This document shows positions 1 through 11,400 of a stretch of 64,000 bases of DNA, one piece after another. A model generated the notes under the pieces. It ran no database searches and was not told where the DNA came from. It saw nothing but the letters and a program-made list of their open reading frames with translations. Numbering within the stretch: the stretch's first letter is position 1; each line of letters starts with the position of its first letter. Position numbers and translations under genes: made by a program. Origin of the DNA: Branchipolynoe longqiensis (taxonomy: Eukaryota; Annelida; Polychaeta; Phyllodocida; Polynoidae); contig CM059194.1 of the NCBI GenBank assembly GCA_030323885.1, positions 22,990,780-23,054,779 on the forward strand, read 5' to 3'.

Positions 1-770
1 TAATACTAGCAGACAGTGAGAAAAACCTACAAGATATAGTGAATAGAATCAATAAAGCTGGAATACTATTCAACATGAAGATGAATGCCAGGAAGACCAA
101 AACAATGGGTATAAGTAAAAAGACAGATAAACCAAATGTCAATATAACCATAGATGGCACAAACATAGAACAAGTATCCGAATTCATATATCTCGGACAA
201 AAGATTACAAATGATGGGAGATGTGAGGAAGAAATTAAAAGAAGGATAACAATAGCCCGAACAACATTCTCCAAAATGTATAGAGTGTTAACATCAAGTA
301 AGATATTAATGCAAACAAGGAAGCGTATTCTTCAGTGATATGTGTGGTCTACTCTAATGTATGGGGCAGAGACATGGACAATCTCTAAGAAAATGTACAA
401 ACGTTTAGCAGCATTTGAGATGTGGACTTATCGAAGGATGATGAAAATATCATGGACAAAGATCACCAACAAAGAAGTTCTCAGAAAAATTAAAAATAAG
501 AAAAGCTTGTTTGCCACGATACAGACAAAGAAACTTATTTATTTTGGCCACATCATTCGTCAGAGTTCAATATACCATACATTGTTGGAAGGGAAGGTGA
601 ATGGCAGCAGAGGGAGAGGGAGACCAAGAACATCATGGTTTACAAATATTTCACAGTGGACAGGCTTGAATTATTCACAGTCTATCAGAACAGCACAACA
701 TCGGGACAAGTGGAGAACCATTGCATCCAACCCTCGACTAGAGGATGGAACTATTGATTGATTGATTGAG
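1..770 (+). mobile_element. Non-LTR retrotransposon 3' part (RT thumb and C-terminal domain), left end outside window
   Basis: Translation from base 3 reads as the end of a LINE reverse transcriptase: LADSEKNLQDIVNRINKAG, then NARKTKTMGISKK, VSEFIYLGQKITNDG, STLMYGAETWTISKK, AFEMWTYRRMMKISW, YFGHIIRQ and GRGRPRTSWFTNI. The frame is open except for one TGA at 336-338, where the second copy (17527-18016) has TGT. The element ends with a short (ATTG)n tail near 752-770, a typical simple-repeat LINE terminus. The catalytic RT motifs would lie left of the window. Confidence 0.85.
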
Positions 771-1012
771 GACCCTGTATTTGCGATGTGATTGGAGTAG
801 ATAATTGAGGTGGGTGTGGCTATTGTCATCCTTTCCTAGTGAAGCAACACATATGTGTTGTTTTAATAACCAAATCACATAAAACTACAACAGTAAAGTT
901 GCTGTTATTCCCATACCGCGTAATGAAGCATACGATCCAGAGATGAATGTAAATACCTCGGACCTTGTAATGATATCTACAAAATCACCATTTTAAATTG
1001 TGTAGATAACTA

Positions 1013-1173
1013 CAGTAAAACCGCTCTAAATCGACCGACCTTGGAACCGACTTTAAGTGGTCCATTTAGGGAGTTAGAATATGGTTACAATGGTATTATT
1101 GGGACCCAAATATAGCGATCGATATAGGGGAGTAGTCGATCTGTGGAGGTGGTGGGTTAGAGAGGTTTTACTG
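1013..1173. mobile_element. Short pogo/Tigger-like MITE
   Basis: A 161-bp element with inverted ends: left CAGTAAAACCGCTCTAA, right (reverse complement) CAGTAAAACCTCTCTAA. It is flanked by TA on both sides (1011-1012 and 1174-1175). Terminal CAGTA plus a TA target duplication is characteristic of the pogo branch of Tc1/mariner. No coding capacity. Confidence 0.7.
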
Positions 1174-1345
1174 TAGTGTAAGAGATAGCCGGAAGACTCG
1201 GCGCTGGCAAGAACGACATATACTGATAATCTTCTGTATATACATATGAAATCTGTTTACATATATGCTTAAATTTCTATGAATATTGCAGCAATATATG
1301 AGTCAGGATCACGAAAAGAGGCCAATCGGGGAAAGTTGTCGGCGT

Positions 1346-1735
1346 CGAACATGGATGTCGGCGTCGATCGGTATAATTATAATTTAGCATTGAGAGAGGT
1401 GTTGGAAAGTCCTTAAATTTATCCTGAATGTAAAGGTCGAGAAAATACAACAACCTTATTTGTTTCTAGGATAATTTAATATAAAACAAAGAAGTGCACT
1501 ACACTTTAAGAATTGCGACACCGACATCTGTTAGTTGTCGGCATCGATCATTGGATGTCGACATCGATCGGTATAATTATAGTTTAGCATTAACAGAGGT
1601 GTTGGAATGTCCTTAAATTTATCCTGAATGTAAAGGTCGAGAAAATACAACCATATTTGTTTCTAGGATAATTTAATATGAAACAAAGAAATGCACTAAC
1701 TACACTTTTAATAATTGCGATGCCGACATCTTCAA
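1346..1735. repeat. Two-copy tandem repeat, unit about 200 bp
   Basis: The block starting TCGATCGGTATAATTAT at ~1365 recurs at ~1566 with a few differences, including AGGTGTTGGAA, TCCTTAAATTTATCC and TTTCTAGGATAATTTAATAT in each copy. Units are bordered by GATGTCGRCRTCGA-type motifs at ~1353, ~1553 and ~1720. The rest of 1175-2670 shows no gene or clear repeat apart from AT-rich DNA. Confidence 0.75.
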
Positions 1736-2675
1736 TTGACCACCAATTGGCCCATTTTCGTGAGGCTGATTCATATACATTTAATATATAGTTTATATGA
1801 GTTTTACATCATGGCAACATCTGAGGTCATATCAGGAGAGTTTATACATGCATGTTCGGTTAATCTTGTTTATATATATAAATATATATAATAGATATGT
1901 AATATATATTATACCCTTCCTACGACCTGTCCTGCAGTCGGGGTAATTTTTTTAATTAAATAAATGTATAACACAACAAAGAATTTAGTAAATATCTATT
2001 TTAATGATCATTATGTTTGATTAAGCTTGGAAGACAGCAATCCTTTAATATAATCAAGAATATATGGAGATACAAAGTATGTAAGGATATTAAAATTAAT
2101 ACTGTATACATCCTCTAGGGATAGGTACTGTAATTTGAAGGATAACTTGAATTATCAATATATTAATCAACTAATTTAAGCTATATAATTTAATCACTTA
2201 GCAGGTTCCGACTGTAACGCCTGTGATTGGAGAATGCCTGCCGTGTGCGGACAAGTTTCAAATGCAACTTTCTTTGCCTCTGATAACAGGACACCTGCAA
2301 TGTCAGTCCAATACTGGTCTGGGTGCACAGTTGTCCTTTGATAGCATGTACAACTCTCTGTATACTCTACAAAAAAAAATGATCTGCAGAATTATCTCAA
2401 CAGTTGAAAGTCTCTTTTCCGGAATACAAAAATCAGAGAATCAATGAAAGCATCTACGTATACGAACGATGAACACAAGGAACAAAGGCGTCCAGCTTTT
2501 GCAAGATTTTAAAGCAATCTGGCAAAATTGGAAAATCTGCATGCCTGGCAATGTGATACTGATGTCTATTTGAAGGAAGATTTTTGTTGTTGCTTCAGAC
2601 AATTGGAAACAATTTAGTTTTGTTTAACACCACACTGGTTAATAGTTAGTATTCAATTAGTTTATGGCCATACAT

Positions 2676-3024
2676 CAGGGATGAAAGTGGTCTCTGACAA
2701 AAAACGCGGAAAGCAAGCTGAGATTATTACACCAATGGCGAATTTCCGTGAAAACATTGATTTCCCCCCATAGGATCAGGGAATCGCGGGAAAATGCCGG
2801 AAGTCATGTTGCAACTACCCTTGTTGTGCCTAGATTATCGCCCAAACTTATCTCGTTCTTGTTTGGGTTTTATGTTCTCGCAAAATCTCAGGTCATATAA
2901 GAACGGTATTCAAACCAACCAATTTTGTCATATACATCCTGATCTTAGCATTTTGCTTAACATTAATTGGTAAATATAAAAAGATCGGAGAAATCCGCGA
3001 AATCGCGGAGATCTTTCATCCATG
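2676..3024. mobile_element. Non-autonomous TIR element, CAGGGATGAAAG family, copy 1
   Basis: Starts CAGGGATGAAAGTGGTCTC and ends with GAAATCGCGGAGATCTTTCATCCATG, so the outer ~12 bp are inverted. Flanks are ATACAT (2670-2675) and ATACAA (3025-3030), a near-perfect 6-bp duplication. About 350 bp with no ORF. It matches 9913-10259 along its whole length. Confidence 0.7.
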
Positions 3025-3239
3025 ATACAAGGTTGATGCCTAACAGGTTCTGATGAATCACTTCAAACACTAATTGTTAGGGTGACTTCCTTCCGTTGAC
3101 CACTGCCACCATATAATTATTAAACGAACATGACTAGCACCTTGAGTTGAATCCAGAATCCTGAGTGTCAGACCTCCACAACTTTAACCGTAAACTGCTA
3201 TCAGATCTAACGCACCAAAAAAAAAGCTATATTTAAAAG

Positions 3240-3392
3240 AATGTTCAATATAACCACACTCGTAAATCGCAGAACACCACGAGTAACGACGGAAAAATGG
3301 CACCAAACCCTCATTAGAACATGTCGATCGATGATTGATGAGTGTTACTTCTAACTCAAGTAAGCTATTGATTGATTGATTGATTGATGAAT
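3240..3392 (+). mobile_element. Possible LINE 3' terminus with (ATTG)n tail
   Basis: A weak translation (TTLVNRRTPRVTTEKWHQTL) resembles a LINE C-terminal end. It is followed at ~3365-3390 by the same (ATTG)n tail seen on the LINE copies ending at 770 and 18016. Too short and degraded to be sure. Confidence 0.3.
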
Positions 3393-3419
3393 TGTAATTT
3401 CAGCTCTAGGTCAGATTCA

Positions 3420-3628
3420 CCACACTGAAAACTACCCCTCCTTATTCAACTCAACCTCAACCACACACCACCCCCCACTCCCTAAAATTGTTGACCTCAA
3501 ACCCTCACCCCCACTCCCTAAAAAGGTCAACCTCAACCCCCACACCCACTTCCTAAAAGTGTATACCTGAACCTCCACACATCCACTCCCTAAAAATGTA
3601 AACTACCCCAACCCCACTACCTAAAAAT
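3420..3628. repeat. C-rich degenerate simple-sequence array
   Basis: Loose repeats of the form CCTCAACCCCCACCCACTCCCTAAAAAT. The same array resumes at 4211-4320, immediately right of the element at 3629-4210, which was evidently inserted into it. Confidence 0.7.
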
Positions 3629-4210
3629 CAGGGATGAGTGGTCTCCGGGAAAATAAAGCGGAAATGCTGATATTCTGCCATAGGTTTAGCATTGTCAGGG
3701 AATCGCGGAAAATTCGCAGAAGTTAGATTTCATATATATTGGTATATAAGACTCCCCTACGAAATGACAAGGAGACCAGCAGATTGGGTTGGTTCGTTTA
3801 TTCGTCTCCGGGCTGAGCGATAAATGCCCTACCTAATCAAAAGCAAAAAACGGGAGGCAAGTGACGATTCAAACCGCTTGAGAAGAGCCGAACGCCACAG
3901 GGCCCGGTAGGTCCATCTCAAAGCCGTCGGACGAAGGCGGTTGGCTAATATTAACTCGAGTAGAATCGAATAATAAATAACTAATAATTCTCCGAGCGTT
4001 TATATGTATATAATAGATTATATATAATATTTGCTGATAGTGCTGCGCCATTTGAAGCATGTATTAGTAGTATATGCTGATCGTGCTGCGGCGTCTGCAC
4101 TACGCATTAGTATATGCTGATGGTGCTGCAGCATAAAACAGTAGAGCCTATATGTTAATCGTGCTGCGGGTTTTGAAAATCCGCGAAATCGCTGAGATCT
4201 TTCATCCTTG
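3629..4210. mobile_element. CAGGGATGAAAG-family TIR element, long variant
   Basis: Left end CAGGGATGAGTGGTCTCCGG and right end ATCTTTCATCCTTG match the family. Flanks AAAAAT and AAAATT are nearly duplicated. It carries a minisatellite (4027-4160, TGCTGATAGTGCTGCGCC-like units) that is also present, expanded and inverted, in the copy at 27018-27601. Confidence 0.6.
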
Positions 4211-4401
4211 AAAATTTAAACCTCAACCCCCCACCCCCAATCCCTAGAAATCTAAACCTCAACCCCCCATCCCCTAAAAATCTAAACCTCAACCTCCCCT
4301 ACCTCGCTCCCTAAAAATTATCCCATCAGTTTTTGAGGGCAAATTCCTCGTCAACGCAACCAACTCAAGAGGGTACTGTAACCGTCTGGACAGCACATCT
4401 A

Positions 4402-5493
4402 GTTTAATCGACTTTTTGCTTGATGGGCCTCCTGGCGAATTGTAGAGGAACTAGACGCGTTGGTGAGAGTGGTGCCACCTTTCGGTCTATCGGGACATAG
4501 TGGGTCAGCAGTGTGTTGATGGTGTAGACATAGCAGGTGAAGTTTTATCGACTTTTTGTCTGATGGGCCTCCTGGCGAGTTGTAGAGGAACTAGAGGTGG
4601 GTGTGAGAGTGGCGCCATCTTTCGGCCTGCAGGGACATAGTGGGCCAGCAGTTTGTTGATGGTGTAGTTTAATCAACTTTTTGTCTGATGGGCCTCCTAC
4701 CGAATTGGAGGAACTAGAGGTGGCTGTGAGAGTGGCGCCACCTTTCGGCTTCCCGGACACAGTGGGACAGCAGTGTGTTCAGGCCCAGTCACACCTCACC
4801 GGATTGGGGGGGGGGGGGGGGGGGGGGGGGAGCAGACAGAAACCGAACAAAGTCCGTTTTGTGGCTGTACAAGTTTTGAACAAAACTAAGAACAGATGCC
4901 ACCGGACTGGCGTCTCCGGTTCTTGTCCGTTTTGAGTTCGTTTCATCTGTTGGCTATCCGTTCATGTCCGTTCGTTCAGAGGCCATTGACTTGATAGCGC
5001 AACATTTTGACACATTTTAATACATTTTGATACTTATGACGCCGGACTAGACATGTGTGACTGGGGCTTTAATGATACAGATGTTGCTGGTGAAGTTTTT
5101 TGCCTGATGGGCCTCCTGGCGAATTGTAGAGGAACTAGAGGTGGCGGTGGGAGCAGCGCCACCTTTCGGCTTCACAGACATAGTGGGCCAGCAGTGTGTT
5201 AATGATATAGACATTGCTGGTGAAGCTTAATCAACTTTTTGGCTGATGGGGCTCCTGGCGAGATTTAGAGGAACTAGAGGCGGTGATGAGAGTTGTGGCA
5301 CCTTTTGGCCTGCCGGGACATAGTGATTTGATGGTGTAGACGTTGCTGGTGAAGTTTAATCGACTTTTTGCCTGCTGGGCCTCCTGGCGGGTTGTAGAGG
5401 AACTAGAGGCGGTGATGAGAGCGGCGTCACCTTTCGGCCTGCGGGGACAGTGTACCAGCAGTGTGTTGATGGCATAGACGTTGCTGGTGAAGT
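4402..5493 (-). repeat. Tandem array of decayed copies of the last PIGM exon
   Basis: Five or six units of ~130-145 bp are homologous to the terminal PIGM exon and its stop region (5494-5640). Each repeats GATGGGCCTCCTGGCGA, then TAGAGGAACTAGAGG, then GCCACCTTTCGGCCTG, then GGACATAGTGGGCCAGCAG, then GTTGATGGTGTAGACG. Starts are near 4402, 4541, 4668, 5100, 5230 and 5356. One unit is split by the MITE at 4780-5070. The array lies just 3' of the PIGM stop codon, so it may be in the 3' UTR or beyond. Confidence 0.85.
4780..5070. mobile_element. MITE with CCCAGTCACAC inverted ends, inserted in the PIGM exon array
   Basis: Left end CAGGCCCAGTCACACCTCA, right end TGTGTGACTGGGGCTTT. An array unit reads through on either side (CAGCAGTGTGTT before, AATGATACAGATGTTGCTGG after), as in the uninterrupted unit at ~5195. 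A run of about 25 G lies inside (4806-4830). The same terminus occurs at 36280-36330. Confidence 0.7.
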
Positions 5494-8400
5494 TTAATCA
5501 AGTTTTTGTCTGATGGGCCTCCTGGCGAGTTGTAGAGGAACTAGAGGTGGCCGGGAGACTGGGAGTGGTGCCACCTTTCGGCCTGCTGGGACATAGTGGG
5601 CCAGCAGCGTGTTGATGGTGTATACGTTGCTGGTGAAGAAGACCAGGCCAGCCAGCCAGATGAGAGAGAAGGTGTTCCGCCCCACAAACTCCAGGTTGTA
5701 CGCTGCCATCAGCCACAGACCCTGGAGTGAAATGCACAAGCATGAAAGTGGTCTCAGATTTAAAAAAGAAAAGCGGAAATCGAACGTGAGACGGGCACTA
5801 ATTATCAGAACCAGGGTTCATACACAAAGCTGGCTACCAGATTGAAGAACATTTTCTAAAAACATTTTCTAGAACATTTCCAAGAACATTTCCAAGAACA
5901 TTTCCAAGAACATTTCCAAGAATATTTCCAAGAACATTTACAAGGACACATTTTGAGGCCAAATCTTGTATACAACTCAAAAGTAGGTCATTTCAAATAT
6001 CACATGGCATGTTATAATCAGGATTGGCCACCAGATTCAAGAAAAATTTAAAACCAGCTCAACAATTAACCGATCTTATACTCATACTATTTTGATTAGA
6101 AAAAATGAGGTTAGTTGCACAACTGATCCTAGCAAAACCCTAACAATGCCATGGTTTACTGTCGTGTGCCCAGATGAAATCATTCTTTTAGAATTTTCAT
6201 TTAGAAGTTTGTATTGCAATTTAAATAGCAATACAAGGAAAGTGTAAGAAACAATGTCCTTAAGAAACGACTAAATTGTGTGACCCGTCATGATATGACA
6301 TTGGATATTGCTAGGACGTAAAACAACAAATAAACCATAATGCGTTGTAATACAAAGGTAAATGCCGAGTGTGTGAAACACTGTCTCTAAGAAACTACCA
6401 TAATGTGTCTGCAGCTTAGTTTAGATTTCATTTACAACATTTTCTTTTCATTTCTTTTTCCTTCTTCAAATAACTGTTAGGTAGTACCGACAAACACTGG
6501 CCAATTTACACTAAAATAAACCATAACAAAATCTTTCGAAGCTACATTTCTTTTCACTCGATATGGTGAACAAAAATGATTGGCACATTCATTTGAATTA
6601 CATACAAGCAAAGTATGTAACAGTTCTGAACGACAACAATTTCGATAATTTGTCATCGCCGTTTAAGAGAAAACCCTGACTTTCAAAAACATTTTAAGAT
6701 TCTCGAAAATATGTTGATTAATTTCCGAAACTTCCCGAGACTTTCCAACAAAAAAACGTGTAGGAAGAAGAATCTTTAACTGAGGCTGGTTGGAGTTTGA
6801 TGTCCTGGCAACATATAAGTATTCATATCAGGACAGGTACCGACTTGTGACAGTGCGCACTCATATAACCTTATAGTGCTGCCCCACTGGGAGACCAGGC
6901 CACCAGTACCATGACCCGATATCCCACTCAGTCATATTATCCTGACACTGACCCAACCAGTCCTTGCCCTCTCTTAATAACGCAGAGTGCCTGGCAAGGA
7001 AGTGACAAGTATCAATTTTGTAAGTCGTTGATTTGACTCGACCGGAAATTGAACTCCCGACCTTTCCGCACGGGAGGCCTGCGCTCTACCGATTCGGCCA
7101 CCGAATCTTTGGCTGGTGTCGGCGAGCTGTTCATTGTGAACATACCTGGGTGGCGAACCAAAGAACGACGAGGAGAGCGGCCTTCTGAGGAGGCATCTTT
7201 ATCCTAGGCACGATGACTGGCAGCACGCACAGGTACCACAGGAAGTACTACAAGCAGGAACCCACACATTACCATCAGTCATAAACGCCGACTTCCTCAC
7301 GCAAAAACAGTCAAGCCAGTTCAATATACACTAGTAAAAGTACTAAAACACAAAGGCATCAACTGTATTAATATCTTAAGCCTAAAACCAGCAAATCTCT
7401 CAAATAAGCACATGGAACTCCTATGGTGCCTAATAAAGAACGAAAAGCAAGCAAACATAGCCATAGCAAGTCTCTATAGAACACCATCATGGGAAATAGA
7501 AGAATTCTTTGAGGCCCTAGAAAGCAGCATAAACATGGTAAAAAAAATCAACAAATGCAGAATTTTTCATATTAGGGGATTTCAATGTCAACTACAACAG
7601 TAATGACAAAAATAAACAAATGCTGCAAACCACTATAAAAATCCTAGGCCTACAACAGCTCATCACTGAGAAAACAAGGCTAAGCAACAACAGCTCAACA
7701 ATTGACCTAATACTAACCAACTCAAACCATGCCACTAAATGGGGCACCAGAAGTATATGAGCTAATATATGTAACAAGGAAAGAAATAAAAAGCACAAAT
7801 CACTATGAGTATAAGATGGGCAGGTCCTTTAAAAACTACTCAAAAGACTCATTAACAAACCACCTACACCAAAACATAAACAACACCACACAAAACAGAG
7901 ACGATGTTGATATCTACTGGAGCAATATCATCACAGAAGTAAGAAATTCAATTGATAAAATGTGCCCCATGAAGAAACTAAAAAGAAAAAAAGAAACAAG
8001 ACCCATAGGTAGATAGTGAACTGCTAACTCTCATCACAACCAAACGAAAACTGCGAGACAGAGCAAAACGCACAGAAACCACAGAATATGAACTGGCCTA
8101 CCATATCGCCAGAAACAACTCTCTCAAAGCAGTTAGAACAGCAAAAAAGAAATGTATAATAAAATAAGACAAGGACTGGGGAAGCAACACAAATAAATTC
8201 TGGAAAATGTAAACTTGTGACATAAACTTCCAGGATAATGAAGGGAAAACTCTCACAAACAACGATGCTGCAAATAAACTAAATATGCACTTTGCCATGG
8301 TAGGGCAAAAATTGTAAGAAAGGTTCACAAAAAAATGGGTAAATAGATCAGGGACAATACAGGATGAAATCCCCACCTGCAAAACTAAAATAACAGAGAT

Positions 8401-11400
8401 CACAAAACTAATAAATGACATAGACACAAATAAACCAAGTGGAATAGACGAAATCCCCACCAAAATAGTAAAAGAGGCACTCCAAGCCCTCCCGGCCACC
8501 ATGGTAGACCTATTCAACATCTCCTTTGAGCAGGGGGGTTTCGTCACAGCCTCGAAAATGGCAACTATCACCCCCATCCACAAAAGTGGAGACAAGCAGG
8601 ACATGGGAAACTACAGGCCAATATCAATACTACAAACCCAAGGCAAGCTCATTGAAAAAGTGTTCCATAGGCACATAAATGAACACCTGGAGAAAAATAA
8701 TATACTAAATAAAAGACAAGGGGGCTTCAGGAAACTGCACTCCACAGCAAAAATAATAGCAAATCTGACAAGTGACATACTAGCATCAATGAACCAAAAA
8801 CAATTAGTTGGAGCAGCCTTCATTGACTTTAGTAAAGCTTTTGATACAGTATACCACAATATACTACTGGGAAAACTAAAAAATATGGGTATAAAATCCA
8901 ACACAGTGCGCTGGATAAAATGCTACCTAAACAACAGGCAACAAAAAACAAAAATACACAACACACTATCAGATGATCAACCTGTCACATGTCACAAAAC
9001 AGGGAAAGAACAGAGATGGGGAAGAACAAAACCGGGAAAGAACAGAGCTGGGGAAGAACAAAACAAAACAGGGAAAGAACAGAGCTGGGGAAGAACAAAA
9101 CAAAACAGGGAAAGAACAGAGCTGGGGGGAAACAAAGCTCGAGAAAAACTAAACAAGGCAGAACAGGGAAAGAATAATGAAGAGCAAGAGACAACAGTGT
9201 GAAACTGGGAGTGTAGACAAGTCTGTCTTCACATGAACCTCATTTTAGTTAGAGATTAAGCATATTGATTAATGTGTGATCAATTATTTTGTTTAAAGTT
9301 GAACTAATACCTGGACAAAATAAGACGACTCTAAAGGCACAAACTGACCTGTGAGGTGCAGACCTTGTTGAAGGTGACGAAGATAAATGTGTTGAGGAAG
9401 CAGCAAAGGGCCAGGTCCGAATGATACCTGCAACAAACTCAGACAACTTGTAGGTGTACTGCACCGAAAATTGCACCTGGAAGGTGCAGAAGATTGCTAC
9501 AGGTGGACAATTTTACGCTTTAAATAATATGTCATGGGGGTGATGAAAATTGGAAATACTGCGCCTATAGCCCCAATATTTTAACTTCTTCAGCACATGT
9601 ACGGGTGACCACCTGTGACTACAAGGTTCTTTAGAAATCCTGATACAGGCTTCCATTGTAATCTACCAAATCAGTAATGGATAAATAAGTAAAAGTGTGT
9701 TACCTGAATGAAGAGACCACAATGAGGACCATTTGAGGAATGAACACGAGTAGCCCGACGATCTGTGAGAAGCGGGTCTCACCGAGTAGGTAGAGCAGGT
9801 AGAAGTAGGCGGAGAAGTTGTGGCGGGTGTCACGCCTAGTCACGTGGTACAGGTAGGCCTCCTCCACGAACTTGGAGCCATACCTTTCAGAAGGGAACTG
9901 ATTAGATAGATTCAGGGATAAAAGTGGTCTCCAACGAAAAACGCGGAAACCTTGGCGCCAACCGTGAATTTCCACGAAAACTTGGGTTTCCCCCCATAGG
10001 ATTAGCACTGTCAGCGAATCGCAGGGAAAACGCTGGAAGTCAGGATTCAACTGTCCTTGTGACTGTATCAACGCCCATACATAACTCTTTCTTGTTTGGG
10101 TTTTATACTCTAGTAAAATCTAAGGTCATATAAGAACGGGATTCGGACCAATCAATTGCTGTCATATATATCTAATATATACTGACATTTGGTTAACTTT
10201 AATCAGTGAATATCAACAATCGCGGAAATCCGCGAAACCGCGGAATTCTTTCACCCCTGTAGATTACAGCATTTTAAGTACATGATGAAGCTTCTCCCTG
10301 CAGCATTTATAGTAAATCTGAAAAAAAGAAGTCCGCGATTTCCCGGAGGAATACCATGCCTGATTACATCACTTTAAATGTTTTCTAATAGCAGAATACT
10401 TTTATCTAAATGAAATTAGTCAGACTGAGTTTTTGGTTTAATTTATTGTTTTTTTGTTTGTTTTTGCTTTAAAGTCTAAATATAATACAATATTATCTAC
10501 AATATTCCGCTATATCATCCATCTCATCATGTATAACTAGACAGAATGGTTGAATGAGTTGAGCGCCCGCGACAATGCAATATATTCCAGTATGTCTATA
10601 ATTGAGGCAGCTAAAGGCTACTTACAATGTATAACATCCGCCCGTGAGGAGGGCGAAAGTGAGGGCAGCAATAAGCACGAATGCTACCCGCTTCCAGTTA
10701 GGTAAGATATCCAACCCCAGGGGTCGCCACCCGCCACGTGACGTCAGTCTCAGGTATAGCGGAAGTGCATACGTCACCGGATAGATCTTGACGTGTACTG
10801 AGAGTGCATATGCCACATACCCAACTGTTGTCCACCTGCAAGTAGAATACAATTTACTTGAATGTAGCTGTACATTTTTGTTAAATTAAAAGATAAAAAC
10901 TGTCGATAGATGTCAACTTGGGTCATTTCAAATTTGCAGTCCAATGATTTTGAGTTTCTGTAAGTTTCTTAGATAAACACATTAGATTGATTGTTATAAT
11001 CTACTTTACTTTAGACCGGGCACGGTGGCCTAATAGGTAGAGCGCAGGCCTCGCGTGCGGATGGTCTGGAGTTCCATTTCCAGGTCGAGTCAAACCAATG
11101 ATTTAAAAATTGATACTAAAAGTTAGCCATTTAAAACAAAAGTTTATTCAAAATAAGGTAAAGTCGATTATAACAATCAAATTAATATATTTATCTCAGG
11201 TAAATGACAGAAACTGACAAAAAATCGGACTATGCAACTTTAAGAGTTTGATCAGAGGAATAAAAATATTTACAAAAATATTGGAAAAGCAGGGATGAAA
11301 GTGGTCTCAGGCAAGAAACGCAGAAATCAAGCCGAAATTATTACACGACAGTGAATTCCTGGGAAAATGCTGATTTCCCCCATAGGATTAGCACTGTCAG

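Noticed and set aside
4545..4760. Small minus-strand ORF in the PIGM array
   Set aside because: It is a decayed partial copy of the PIGM last exon, in a different frame, with no start or splice context.
8501..9202. A single 233-aa protein
   Set aside because: Only the first ~165 codons are reverse transcriptase; the rest is minisatellite.
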